Shown here: piece after piece, positions 16,207-25,518 of the stretch
Layout of the letters: the number at the start of each line of letters is the position of its first letter
Position numbering within the stretch: the first letter of the stretch is position 1
From: JBPRGG01 sp051418075
Lineage (GTDB): Bacteria > Bacteroidota > Bacteroidia > Cytophagales > Cyclobacteriaceae
Direction of reading: 5' to 3'
Assembly: GCA_051418075.1 (NCBI GenBank)
Contig: JBPRGG010000032.1
Location: forward strand, 41,036-105,035
DNA: 64,000 nucleotides
The notes under the pieces: model-generated
Databases searched by the model: none
What the model was told of the DNA's origin: nothing
Seen by the model: the letters and a program-made list of their open reading frames with translations, nothing else
Translations under genes and position numbers: made by a program

Positions 16207-17799
16207 ATGAGAAATACAGGGATCATTATTATTATTATAATTACTTGTTTTGCCTTCAGTTGCCAATCCCCTAATCAGGATAAGACTTCAGATGCTAAAA
16301 CAGAATACCAGCGGCCCAACATCTTGTTTGCCATCAGTGACGATCAGTCGTTTCCTTATGCCTCAGCCTATGGTGATCAGACAGTGAACACCCCCGCTTT
16401 TGACAAAGTAGCTTCCGAAGGTGTATTATTTACCAATGCATTTGTAGCGTCACCCGGTTGTAGCCCTTCACGAGCCGCCTTTCTGACCGGCAGGTATCCC
16501 TGGCAAATTGAACAAGCCGGTACGCATGGCAGTTCGTTCCCAACTAAATATGTAGTCTTTCCTGATCTGCTGGAAGAGGCCGGATATTTCATCGGGGCTA
16601 CCGGTAAGGCCTGGTCTCCGGGCAATTGGGAAATTAGCGGCCGCACCCGCAATCCAGTTGGACCTAAATATGATTCTATCCGATTGGATCCACCCTATGA
16701 TTATATCAGCAATATTGATTATTCAGCTAATTTTGAGCATTTTCTTTCTCAACGCCCCAAAGGCCAGCCATTTTTCTTTTGGTATGGGGCTTCTGAGCCC
16801 CACCGGGCTTTTGAAAAAGGTATAGGATACAAAGAAGGGAAAACGGACGACCAGGCTACCGTGCCGGATTTTTTACCTGATCAGCATGAGATCAGAAGTG
16901 ATTTGCTGGATTATGCTGTAGAAATTGAATGGTTTGACCATCATCTGGATAGCATGATCGCTCTGCTGGAAAAAACCGGTGAATTAGAAAACACCCTGAT
17001 CATTGTTACTTCAGACAATGGCATGGCCTTTCCCCGGGCCAAAGCCAATTTATTTGAATATGGCATACACGTACCGTTAGCTATTCGCTGGGGCAATCAA
17101 ATTCCCAGAGGACGAAAAATTGAAGACCCGGTCAGCCTGGTCGACATCACCAAAACCATATACAGCGCCTCCAAAACTGCTTTTCCCGGAAAATACGACC
17201 TGTCAGGAAAGGATATTTTACCCTGGTTGCGATCAAATGAAAGCGGTGTAATAGACTCTGCCAAAGTAATCTATGCCGGGAGGGAAAGGCATTCCAGTTC
17301 CCGCTGGAATAATCTCACTTATCCTCAAAGAGCCATTCGCACGCATCAATATCTCTATATCCGAAATTTTAAACCGGAAAGATGGCCAGCCGGTGCCCCC
17401 CAAAAGTATGACAGTGATAGCCTTTTAGGACCTCAACATGGTGGTTATCATGATATTGATGCTGCTCCTTCACTGGATTACCTGATCGAAAACCGTAATT
17501 CTCCAGAAATTGGCCAGTATTTCCACCTGGCAGTCGACAGAAGGCCCCCGGAAGAATTATATGATATTGAAAATGATCCGGCCTGCTTGACTAACCTGGC
17601 CCGGCATCATGATTTTCAACATGTTAAAAAACAACTTGCAAGCCAGTTGGGTGGATATCTGATGGTTACAGAAGATCCCAGAGTTACAGGTCAGGGAGAT
17701 CTATGGGAGTCTTATCCCCGACTGCGAGGATCCATTCGAAAATTCCCCCAACCTGACTGGGCTGATTCCGAAAATAACATGGATTATTTAAACCGGTAA
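16207..17799 (+). CDS. Type I sulfatase, lipoprotein
   Basis: A 530-residue arylsulfatase-fold enzyme. It carries a lipoprotein signal (seven consecutive Ile, then Cys19), the metal-binding ISDDQS (Asp pair), and the formylglycine maturation motif C-S-P-S-R at Cys85-Arg89, so it needs a formylglycine-generating enzyme or anSME. VTSDNGMAFPRAKANLFEYG holds the remaining metal aspartate/asparagine and active-site lysine. It resembles the heparan N-sulfatase-like S1 branch, but the substrate is not readable. It starts the plus-strand operon with two rhamnosidases, which suggests desulfation of a rhamnose-containing polysaccharide such as an algal glycan (inference). Confidence 0.9.
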   Translation: MRNTGIIIIIIITCFAFSCQSPNQDKTSDAKTEYQRPNILFAISDDQSFPYASAYGDQTVNTPAFDKVASEGVLFTNAFVASPGCSPSRAAFLTGRYPWQIEQAGTHGSSFPTKYVVFPDLLEEAGYFIGATGKAWSPGNWEISGRTRNPVGPKYDSIRLDPPYDYISNIDYSANFEHFLSQRPKGQPFFFWYGASEPHRAFEKGIGYKEGKTDDQATVPDFLPDQHEIRSDLLDYAVEIEWFDHHLDSMIALLEKTGELENTLIIVTSDNGMAFPRAKANLFEYGIHVPLAIRWGNQIPRGRKIEDPVSLVDITKTIYSASKTAFPGKYDLSGKDILPWLRSNESGVIDSAKVIYAGRERHSSSRWNNLTYPQRAIRTHQYLYIRNFKPERWPAGAPQKYDSDSLLGPQHGGYHDIDAAPSLDYLIENRNSPEIGQYFHLAVDRRPPEELYDIENDPACLTNLARHHDFQHVKKQLASQLGGYLMVTEDPRVTGQGDLWESYPRLRGSIRKFPQPDWADSENNMDYLNR

Positions 17800-17809
17800 A
17801 CCAAAATTT

Positions 17810-20224
17810 ATGAAAAAGTCTTTCGTCATTATATTATTGCTGATCTTTTGGGGAGAAAAGACATCTTCCCAGGTGAGACAGCTAACAAAACAGGTGAACC
17901 CTGAACTGTTACAATCACACTGGACAGGCTTCTGGATTGCACCGCCTGAAGTTTCTCTCAAAGATTATGGGGTGTATTTATTCAGAAAAAACTTTATTTT
18001 AGACACTAAACCCACTGAATTCATTATCAACATATCTGCCGATAACCGCTATAATTTATTTGTGAACGGAAAATACCTATGCAATGGCCCCTCAAGGGGA
18101 GACTTATTTAACTGGCGGTTTGAAACCATCGATATTGCCCCCTTTCTCCATCAGGGAGAAAACCTGATAGCAGCTGAGGTTTGGAATTATGGCAAATATA
18201 TCCCCTGGGCTCAGATTTCAGATCGTACCGGGTTCCTGGTGCAGGGAAATTCGGCCGATGAGCATATAGTGAATACCAATAGCAGCTGGAAAGTCATTCA
18301 GAACCAGGCTTTCGAGCCTTATTTAGCCGGTCAGGCTGACCTAAACCAGTTTATTGTGGTGGGTCCAGGAGATCAGATTGATGGCTCAAAATATCCGTGG
18401 GGATGGCAAAACCCTGATTTTGATGATGAAAACTGGCAAACACCACTGGCACTGAACAATGCGGCGCCTCCTGGAGTAGGTACTGATTTATTCTGGATGA
18501 TGGTACCCCGAACCATACCCCTGATGGAAGAAAACACACTAAGGATGTCTTCTGTACGTCGTTCTGAAGGTATAAAAATTCCAGATGGCTTTTTAAACGG
18601 GGACTCTCCACTGAAAGTAGGACCTGACCAGCAGATTTCCTTCCTGATAGATCAAACTTACCTCACCACGGCATATCCGGAAATTATCCTATCCGGTGGA
18701 AAAGGGGCAGCAGTAAGGTTGACCTATGGCGAAGCACTTTTCCAGGAAAATGGAGATAAAGGCAACCGGAATGTCATAGAAGGAAAGCAGCTTAAAGGAT
18801 ACCGTGACTTATTTATCGCTGATGGTGGTGAAGAACGGAGATTCAGACCTTTATGGTTCCGCACTTACCGGTATATCAAAGTGGATGTAACCACTAAATC
18901 AGAACCATTGACCATTCATGACCTTTATGGCATATTTACCGCCTATCCATTTGAAGAAAATGGATATTTTTCTGCTGATGATCGTTCATTGCAGGATATC
19001 TGGCAAACAGGATGGCGAACGGCCCGTCTATGTGCTGGTGAAACTTATTTCGATTGCCCTTACTATGAACAGTTGCAATATGTGGGAGACACCCGCATTC
19101 AGGCTCTGATCAGTCTGTATGTCTCTGGTGATGACCGTTTAATGAAAAAAGCCATTTCCTTATTTGATAATTCCCGCTTACCCAATGGATTGACTCAGAG
19201 CAGGTATCCTTCCAGCAGCCCTCAGGTGATCCCCCCCTATTCACTTTTTTGGATCTCCATGATCTATGATTATTGGATGCACCGGGATGACCCTGAATTT
19301 GTAAAGTCTTTTCTGTTTGGAATTCAGGGTGTACTTTATTGGTATGAACAACATTTAGGAGAAAATGGCTTACTGGGTCCCATGCCCTGGTGGAACTTCG
19401 TAGACTGGACAGAAGAATGGCCCTGGGTCACAGAAAAAAGAATTGGTGGAGTTCCTGAAGGTGGCAGTTTGAACAAGGGTAATTCATCCATCATTACCCT
19501 GCAATATGTTTATAACCTCGATTATGCGGCAGAATTGTTTGCGTTCTTTGGTAATGATTATCTGGCCAACCATTACCGAACCCTGTCAGAAAAGACCAAG
19601 GAAGCTTTGGTCAGAGCATGTTGGGATACAGAAAAAGGCTTTTTTGCTGACACACCAAAAAAAACAGTCTTTAGTCAGCATGCCAATATAATGGCTGTTT
19701 TGGTAGATTTGATCCCTGCTTCTGACCAAAACGCATTTATGACCAAAGTCCTGAACCACCCTGACCTGATCCAAACAACCTTTTATTATAAATTTTACCA
19801 GGTGAGAGCCATGAAAAAAGCAGGCCTGGGAGATCAATATGTAGAAAGTCTGGATCCCTGGAGAAATATGCTGGACTTAGGATTAACCACCTTTGCCGAA
19901 AAACCTGATCCTACCCGATCAGATTGTCACGCCTGGAGCGCCAGTCCTAATTATGACCTTTTATCTACTGTGTGCGGCATTGAACCCGATGCACCTGGAT
20001 TTAAATCAGTCAGTATAACGCCCCACCTGGGAAGACTTAAGCAAGTACAAGGCGGCATTCCACATCCCATGGGTGAAATAAAGGTGGAACTGCAGCAAAC
20101 TGACCAGGGTTTAACCGGAACAGTAGAGTTACCACAGCAGCTTAAAGGAACATTTTCCTGGAATCAAACAGCTGTTGCTTTAAATGGTGGAAGGCAGCAT
20201 ATTGAAATCAAAAAGAATGAATAG
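17810..20224 (+). CDS. GH78 alpha-L-rhamnosidase, exported (copy 1)
   Basis: An 804-residue protein with signal peptide (ending TSSQ). It has the rhamnosidase N-terminal lectin-like domain (SADNRYNLFVNGKYLCNGPSRGD), beta domains, and an (alpha/alpha)6 barrel with the GH78 signature DCPYYEQLQYVGD: Asp415 and Glu420 lie in the general acid region. The downstream SDCHAWSASPNYDLLSTVCGI block and the C-terminal beta-sandwich are typical. It cleaves terminal alpha-L-rhamnose. It starts 10 bases after the sulfatase and overlaps the next rhamnosidase gene by 8 bases. It is clearly paralogous to the next gene. Confidence 0.92.
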   Translation: MKKSFVIILLLIFWGEKTSSQVRQLTKQVNPELLQSHWTGFWIAPPEVSLKDYGVYLFRKNFILDTKPTEFIINISADNRYNLFVNGKYLCNGPSRGDLFNWRFETIDIAPFLHQGENLIAAEVWNYGKYIPWAQISDRTGFLVQGNSADEHIVNTNSSWKVIQNQAFEPYLAGQADLNQFIVVGPGDQIDGSKYPWGWQNPDFDDENWQTPLALNNAAPPGVGTDLFWMMVPRTIPLMEENTLRMSSVRRSEGIKIPDGFLNGDSPLKVGPDQQISFLIDQTYLTTAYPEIILSGGKGAAVRLTYGEALFQENGDKGNRNVIEGKQLKGYRDLFIADGGEERRFRPLWFRTYRYIKVDVTTKSEPLTIHDLYGIFTAYPFEENGYFSADDRSLQDIWQTGWRTARLCAGETYFDCPYYEQLQYVGDTRIQALISLYVSGDDRLMKKAISLFDNSRLPNGLTQSRYPSSSPQVIPPYSLFWISMIYDYWMHRDDPEFVKSFLFGIQGVLYWYEQHLGENGLLGPMPWWNFVDWTEEWPWVTEKRIGGVPEGGSLNKGNSSIITLQYVYNLDYAAELFAFFGNDYLANHYRTLSEKTKEALVRACWDTEKGFFADTPKKTVFSQHANIMAVLVDLIPASDQNAFMTKVLNHPDLIQTTFYYKFYQVRAMKKAGLGDQYVESLDPWRNMLDLGLTTFAEKPDPTRSDCHAWSASPNYDLLSTVCGIEPDAPGFKSVSITPHLGRLKQVQGGIPHPMGEIKVELQQTDQGLTGTVELPQQLKGTFSWNQTAVALNGGRQHIEIKKNE

Positions 20225-22604
20225 AAAGAGCCTGGTTATATTCCTGATCTTCATATCAATAAGAGGCTGGACCCAGGAACATCTGGATCAAATCAATCCG
20301 GACCTGTTACAGGAAAGATGGCAGGCCCAATGGATACAACATCCTGAGGCTGATGCCAATGCCTTTGGAGTCTATCATTTCAGAAAGTCCTTTGAACTGG
20401 AAAAAGTTCCGGAACAATTTATGGTACATGTTTCCGCCGATAACAGATACACATTATTTGTTAACGGAAAACAGGTTTGTTTTGGACCGGCCCGGGGCGA
20501 CAGAATGCACTGGTATTTTGAAACTGTAGATCTTAAACCTTTTTTACGAAAAGGAACCAATTTACTGGCTGCCCAGGTTTGGAATTTTGCTGATCATCGT
20601 CCCCTGGCCCAGATCACTTACCAGACTGCATTTATTTTACAAGGCAACAGGGAAACGGAAGCAATAGTAAATACCGACAATACCTGGAAAGTAATGCAAA
20701 ACCAGAGCTATCAACCCATTCCGGTAGACTGGACCATGATCCGGGGTTATTATGCAGTTGGGGCCACTGAAAAAGTAGATGGGGCAAAGTATCCCTGGGG
20801 CTGGCAAAATTTAGATTATGATGATGGTGAATGGCTTACTCCAAAAAATATTGGCTATGGAGGGCAGGGAGTGCCTTTTGGTTTTAAACAATATTCGGCT
20901 ATGAGTGCCTGGCAATTATTACCCAGAGATATTCCCATGATGACCCAGCAACAGGAGCGTATTTTAAAGATCATCAGAACCAATCACGAAAAGATACACC
21001 CAGGATTTATTCGAGGTTCGGAACCATTGATCATACCTGCTAATTCCCAGGTAAGTATCCTTTTGGATCAGACCTATCTTACCACCACCTATCCAGAGTT
21101 GGTGGTGGATAAGGGGAAAAACAGTGAGATCAGGATCACTTATGCCGAAGCACTGGTTGATGATGACTTCAAAAAAGGCAATCGTAATATCACGACCGGT
21201 AAAAAGATCTTTGGCATCTATGACATCTTTTACCCTGAAGGTAAGGAAGTTACCTATCGTCCTTTATGGACCAGGACCTATCGTTATTTACAATTAGATA
21301 TTACCACCAGGGAGCAGCCTCTGGAGATCAAAGATCTGTATGGCATTTATACAGCTTATCCTTTTGAGGAACAAGCCGTATTTGCAACCGGATCAGAAAA
21401 GCTGGATCAGATCTGGCAGGTGGGATGGCGAACCGCTAAACTATGTGCCACTGAAACCTATATGGATTGCCCCTATTATGAACAGTTGCAATATGTGGGA
21501 GATACGCGGCTTCAAGCTTTAATTTCTCTTTTAGTAGCCGGAGATGACCGTTTAATGAGAAAAGCGATCAAGCAATTTTACTGGTCTATGTATTATGAAG
21601 GGATCACCCTGAGCCGGCATCCCACCTACATTCCCCAGGTCACACCAACTTATTCCTTAATTTGGGTAATGATGGTACATGATTTTATGATGTATCGTGA
21701 CGATCCGGATTTCATTAAACAATTCCTGCCTGCTGTAAAGAATATCCTGCAATGGTTTGAGCGCTATCTGGATCATACTGATCTGCTTGGTCCACTACCC
21801 TGGGTTAATTATATGGATGCTGCTGAAGGGTTTACTTCTGGCACTCCCCCCTATTTACATGAGGGACACAGTATTCAGATTAGCCTTTTGTTCAGCCTGA
21901 GTTTAGATCATGCAGCGGAAATTTTCGAATTGTTCGATCAGAGCCATCAAGCGGACCAGTATTCGGGTTTATCATCCAGATTGAAAAAAGCCGCTTACCA
22001 ATCCGGTTATAATAGCCAAACCGGATTAATGGCAGAAACGCCGGCCCAAAAGTACTGGACCCAGCATACCAATATCCTGGCTATCTTAACCGATGCAATT
22101 CCGGCGGAAGAACAACAGGCTTTGATGAAAAGAATTTTAACTGATGAAAAGCTTATACAGGCAGAGATCTATTTTCAATATTACTTGTTTCAAGCTATGA
22201 AAAAATCAGGGCTGGGCAATGAGTATCTAAACCATTTGGATAAATGGGAGTATATGCTGAATAAAGGACTCACTACTTTTGCTGAACATACAATAGAAGC
22301 GCGTTCAGATTGTCATGCCTGGAGTGCGCATCCAATAATTGATTTTATCAATACTGTAGCAGGAGTTAACCCTGCCCAACCTGGTTTTAAAAAAGTAGTG
22401 ATCCAGCCTCACATGGGTATCTTAAAACAATTAAAAACAGTAGTACCACATCCTTTAGGATTGATTAAGTTGGAACTTGAAAGAACAGGAAACGATGGTG
22501 TGCAGGCTATTGTATGGCTACCGGACAACCTTTATGGTACTTTTGTCTGGAAAGAGCAGGAAAAAACACTTAAACCAGGTCAGCAAAGGATCAGTTTCAA
22601 ATAA
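20217..22604 (+). CDS. GH78 alpha-L-rhamnosidase, exported (copy 2)
   Basis: A ~795-residue paralog of the preceding enzyme, with signal peptide MNRKSLVIFLIFISIRGWTQ. The ATG at 20217 is preferred over the upstream open frame because it overlaps the stop of copy 1 (ATGAATAG) and gives a proper signal. The signature DCPYYEQLQYVGD is conserved (Asp417, Glu422). The region after the catalytic motif differs between the copies (AEGFTSGTPPYLHEG versus EEWPWVTEKRIGGVPEGG), which suggests different aglycone or sulfation preferences. Translational coupling implies roughly equal synthesis of both enzymes. Confidence 0.92.
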   Translation: MNRKSLVIFLIFISIRGWTQEHLDQINPDLLQERWQAQWIQHPEADANAFGVYHFRKSFELEKVPEQFMVHVSADNRYTLFVNGKQVCFGPARGDRMHWYFETVDLKPFLRKGTNLLAAQVWNFADHRPLAQITYQTAFILQGNRETEAIVNTDNTWKVMQNQSYQPIPVDWTMIRGYYAVGATEKVDGAKYPWGWQNLDYDDGEWLTPKNIGYGGQGVPFGFKQYSAMSAWQLLPRDIPMMTQQQERILKIIRTNHEKIHPGFIRGSEPLIIPANSQVSILLDQTYLTTTYPELVVDKGKNSEIRITYAEALVDDDFKKGNRNITTGKKIFGIYDIFYPEGKEVTYRPLWTRTYRYLQLDITTREQPLEIKDLYGIYTAYPFEEQAVFATGSEKLDQIWQVGWRTAKLCATETYMDCPYYEQLQYVGDTRLQALISLLVAGDDRLMRKAIKQFYWSMYYEGITLSRHPTYIPQVTPTYSLIWVMMVHDFMMYRDDPDFIKQFLPAVKNILQWFERYLDHTDLLGPLPWVNYMDAAEGFTSGTPPYLHEGHSIQISLLFSLSLDHAAEIFELFDQSHQADQYSGLSSRLKKAAYQSGYNSQTGLMAETPAQKYWTQHTNILAILTDAIPAEEQQALMKRILTDEKLIQAEIYFQYYLFQAMKKSGLGNEYLNHLDKWEYMLNKGLTTFAEHTIEARSDCHAWSAHPIIDFINTVAGVNPAQPGFKKVVIQPHMGILKQLKTVVPHPLGLIKLELERTGNDGVQAIVWLPDNLYGTFVWKEQEKTLKPGQQRISFK

Positions 22605-22630
22605 ATTTAACTTAAACCTTCATTCCCATC

Positions 22631-23503
22631 ATGAAATCAAAAAACACCCGAAGAGAAATGATCAAAAAAATTACGGCCAGTGCACTTCTCTTCAATTATT
22701 CCCAGGGCATGGCCAAAATAGCATCGGCTTACCAGGGAAACCAGATTAAGCACTCGGCTTGTAAATGGTGCTACCCCGACTTAGAGTTGGATGAGTTATG
22801 TCAGCAAGGAAAGAAAATAGGATTGGCTTCAGTAGAACTTCTAGGTCCCTCAGATTGGGCTGTAGTTCAAAAAAATGGCCTTAATTGTGCTGTAGGAATT
22901 ATTCTCACCAATGGTTTTAATATTACTAATTGCTTTAATCGCAAGGAAAATCATGATCAATTGACCGAAATGTACAAGCAAGCTATTCCCAAAGCAGCAG
23001 AAGCTAATATACCTCACCTGATCTGCTTCTCTGGCAATCGTGATGGTATGGATGATGAAACCGGTCTGGAAAATTGTAAAATAGGATTACAAAAAATCAT
23101 GCCCCTTGCTGAAAAATACCAGGTAAACATCATTATGGAATTGCTTAACAGCAAAGTCAATCACAAAGATTATATGTGTGATCATACTTCCTGGGGGGTT
23201 GAATTATGTAAAACGGTGAATTCGGAAAGGTTTGGTCTGTTATATGATATTTATCACATGCAAATCATGGAAGGCGATGTCATTCGAACCATCAGAGAAA
23301 ATCATCCTTATATTTTTCATTATCATACCGGAGGTGTTCCGGGCAGAAACGAAATCGACGAATCCCAGGAATTGTACTATCCTTCTATTATTAAAGCCAT
23401 CGCTGAAACAGGTTATCAGGGTTATGTAGGTCAGGAGTTTATTCCGCTTAATGAAAACAAGATGGAGTCCCTGGCCCGGGCTATTGAAATTTGTACAGTT
23501 TAG
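22631..23503 (+). CDS. Exported sugar isomerase/epimerase, AP-endonuclease-2 TIM barrel
   Basis: A 290-residue protein of the xylose isomerase-like / hydroxypyruvate isomerase family. Metal-ligand candidates are the Glu of IIMELLNSK, the Asp-His of LLYDIYHMQIM, the His of HYHTGGVPGR and the Glu of VGQEFIPL. The N-terminus has a twin-arginine-like segment (TRREMIKKITASALL), typical of Bacteroidota exported TIM-barrel isomerases, so it may be secreted folded. Last gene of the sulfatase-rhamnosidase operon, 26 bases after copy 2. The reaction is unknown; acting on a released (keto-)sugar in the periplasm is an inference. Confidence 0.8.
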   Translation: MKSKNTRREMIKKITASALLFNYSQGMAKIASAYQGNQIKHSACKWCYPDLELDELCQQGKKIGLASVELLGPSDWAVVQKNGLNCAVGIILTNGFNITNCFNRKENHDQLTEMYKQAIPKAAEANIPHLICFSGNRDGMDDETGLENCKIGLQKIMPLAEKYQVNIIMELLNSKVNHKDYMCDHTSWGVELCKTVNSERFGLLYDIYHMQIMEGDVIRTIRENHPYIFHYHTGGVPGRNEIDESQELYYPSIIKAIAETGYQGYVGQEFIPLNENKMESLARAIEICTV

Positions 23504-23899
23504 CCAGGAATATATTTTAATTCTTGCATACCAGCACTTTACCAAATTACAATAAGTATTCCTCCATTTTTTAGAGAAAAAAATGGAGAAAGACAGGTGA
23601 GTGATTTTTGCGGTCTTGATTTCTTGCCTGCTTTTTTTATCAAGATAGCAAATACTAATTCATAGAATCAATTAAACATTTCAATAACATCATGAGCAGG
23701 CCTGGGCCAGAATAAATAAGGGGAGAAATAGAAAATTTTTCACCCCGTAATTGTATCTCTGATCAAAACATCTCTACTACAACCCTTTCCCCAGGCCAGA
23801 CTTTTTAATTAAACAAAAACCAATACAATACAAAAATTTAATTTTCTCAAATTGGTGAAAATATTATCTTTGCTCCTTAATTAAACATCTAACTAAGCT
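23504..23899 (+). other. 396-base gene-free region with several inverted repeats
   Basis: No coding frame is supported. It holds a hairpin at 23562-23588 (CTCCATTTTTT / AAAAAATGGAG), an 8-bp long-range pair GGCCTGGG (23699-23706) with CCCAGGCC (23790-23797) enclosing a smaller hairpin GGGG...CCCC (23720-23746), and a CTTTTT tract at 23801. The first may end the upstream operon. The second is terminator-like and lies before the UpxY-type gene, so it could be a terminator or an attenuator depending on where transcription starts. Confidence 0.5.
23865..23872 (+). promoter_or_regulatory. Candidate -7 element of the UpxY-Wza-Wzc operon
   Basis: TATCTTTG matches the Bacteroidota -7 consensus TAnnTTTG exactly and would start transcription about 20 bases before the antiterminator ATG. 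No TTG is found at the expected -33 spacing. Confidence 0.4.
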
Positions 23900-24406
23900 A
23901 TGTTGGAATATCATTGGTTGGCAGCTTATACAAATCCAAGATCTGAAAAGAAAGCAGATATACTGCTGAAGGAAAAAGGTATCAAAACCTATTTACCTTT
24001 AGTAACAAGATTAAAACAGTGGAGTGACCGTAAAAAGAAAGTGGAGGAACCCCTGATAAGATCCTACATATTTGTCCATATCAGCGAAAAAGAATATTTT
24101 GATGTACTTAACACCCAACATGTGGTAAGATTCATCACCTTTGAAGGTAAAGCCGCACCTATCCCGGATAATCAAATCGAAACTCTGCGAAAGCTATTGG
24201 CTACAGATACCGAGTTGGAGGTAATTGATACAGAATTGGAAGAAGGAGATCCGGTAAAGGTGGCCAAAGGACCGTTATTAGGTATGAAAGGAGAGTTGGT
24301 CAAGTATAAACAAAAGAACAGGGTGATCGTCAGGCTGGCTCACACCGGAAAAACACTGGTCGTGAATTTGCCTTTGGGTTTCCTGGAACCGGATAATGGC
24401 ATTTGA
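23900..24406 (+). CDS. UpxY-type NusG-like transcription antiterminator
   Basis: A 168-residue NusG/RfaH paralog. The N-terminal NGN domain starts WLAAYTNPRSEKKADILLKEKGI and continues KVEEPLIRSYIFVHI; the C-terminal KOW domain is GDPVKVAKGPLLGMKGELV. In Bacteroides such proteins (UpxY) are the first genes of capsule loci and prevent premature termination in their own long operons. Here it is directly upstream of Wza- and Wzc-like genes, so that role is likely. It is not the housekeeping NusG, which would sit beside secE and rplK. Confidence 0.88.
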   Translation: MLEYHWLAAYTNPRSEKKADILLKEKGIKTYLPLVTRLKQWSDRKKKVEEPLIRSYIFVHISEKEYFDVLNTQHVVRFITFEGKAAPIPDNQIETLRKLLATDTELEVIDTELEEGDPVKVAKGPLLGMKGELVKYKQKNRVIVRLAHTGKTLVVNLPLGFLEPDNGI

Positions 24407-24563
24407 TCTGTATTTATCAAACATTTATTAAAAATGTCATCTCTGCCCACTACTTTCACCCTTTATTCAGGAAAAATCTAACTTTTTAGATAAATCTTAA
24501 ATAATCTTATAATAATTTTGACCAACTTTAGTTAGAATTTATCAGAAGTTCAGAAAAGAATAA

Positions 24564-25517
24564 ATGAATTTGGCAGGCAGACCTCCGATTGAAAAGAATT
24601 GCACTCAATATTTATCGTTAAAATATCTTTCACTTTTTTTGATAATAAGTTGGATAAGTGCATGTGTACCCAATAAAAAGATTGTTTACTTACAACAGGA
24701 AAACGACCTTAAGGAGTCCTTTCCAACAGATTCCATCGTTCGGTCTTACCAGCTAAAAATGAAGCAATATGAACTAAAACCTGAAGATATTATAAGCCTG
24801 AGAGTTGCCAGCATTACCCCGGAAGAATATAACTTTGTAAGGGAATATGAACAGCAGCTTGGTCAGATCAGAAAACTTAACCAGTATCAGCAAAACAATG
24901 TGGGCAGTGGTAATAACAACCAGATGTTTAATCGTGGGGGGTTGGGCAACATGGGCAATGATGGAGGCGGAGGGTTTTCCGCATTGATGCTGGACCAAAT
25001 GCAATCCGGTTTTATTCTGGATCAACAGGGCGAACTGGAATTACCCAAGATAGGCGTAGTTAATTTAGCCGGACTCACCATTTCCGAAGCCGAAAAAAAG
25101 ATCACCCGGCTCTTAACAGGTTTTTTTGAAACCCCTATGGTAAGAATACAATTGTTGGATTTTCATTTTACCATTTTAGGAGAAGTAAATAATGAAGGCC
25201 GGTACACTTCTTTTGATCCGGATATCAATATATTTGATGCATTGATGCTGGCGGGTAACTTAACTGAATTTGCTGACCGCAGTAAAATAAAAATTGTACG
25301 TTATCAGGAAGAGCATGCAAATATCATCTATGTAAATACCCTGGATGAGGGTTTGCTGGCGGCGAACGCCTTTTTTCTTCAGCCAAATGATTTGATTATC
25401 GTACCGCCCCTGGAAGCCCGAAGTGCCAGAAAATACACGTTACCCAATGCTTCTACTTTGTTGAGCGTGGTGACGGCAGGAGCTTCATTGATTTTGTTAG
25501 TTTTAAGTTTGAGATAA
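24564..25517 (+). CDS. Wza-like polysaccharide export lipoprotein
   Basis: A 317-residue outer-membrane polysaccharide export protein. It has a signal with lipobox (ISWISAC) preceded by ~17 extra residues, a Poly_export domain (YELKPEDIISLRV ... LPKIGVVNLAGLTISEAEKKI) and a SLBB-type domain (FTILGEVNNEGRYTSFDPDINIFDALMLAGNL), and ends with a hydrophobic helix. A Gly/Asn-rich insertion at about residues 112-140 (GSGNNNQMFNRGG) splits the export domain and is unusual in Wza but seen in Bacteroidota homologs. It ends one base before the Wzc-like start, so the two are coupled. Confidence 0.87.
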   Translation: MNLAGRPPIEKNCTQYLSLKYLSLFLIISWISACVPNKKIVYLQQENDLKESFPTDSIVRSYQLKMKQYELKPEDIISLRVASITPEEYNFVREYEQQLGQIRKLNQYQQNNVGSGNNNQMFNRGGLGNMGNDGGGGFSALMLDQMQSGFILDQQGELELPKIGVVNLAGLTISEAEKKITRLLTGFFETPMVRIQLLDFHFTILGEVNNEGRYTSFDPDINIFDALMLAGNLTEFADRSKIKIVRYQEEHANIIYVNTLDEGLLAANAFFLQPNDLIIVPPLEARSARKYTLPNASTLLSVVTAGASLILLVLSLR

Positions 25518-25518
25518 G

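Noticed and set aside
16240..16270. ATT-repeat (poly-Ile) as a frameshift or phase-variation tract in the sulfatase
   Set aside because: It lies in the signal peptide as hydrophobic codons; a three-base repeat would not change the frame.
23562..23797. Possible CRISPR or repeat array
   Set aside because: Only inverted repeats that form hairpins; no regularly spaced direct repeats.
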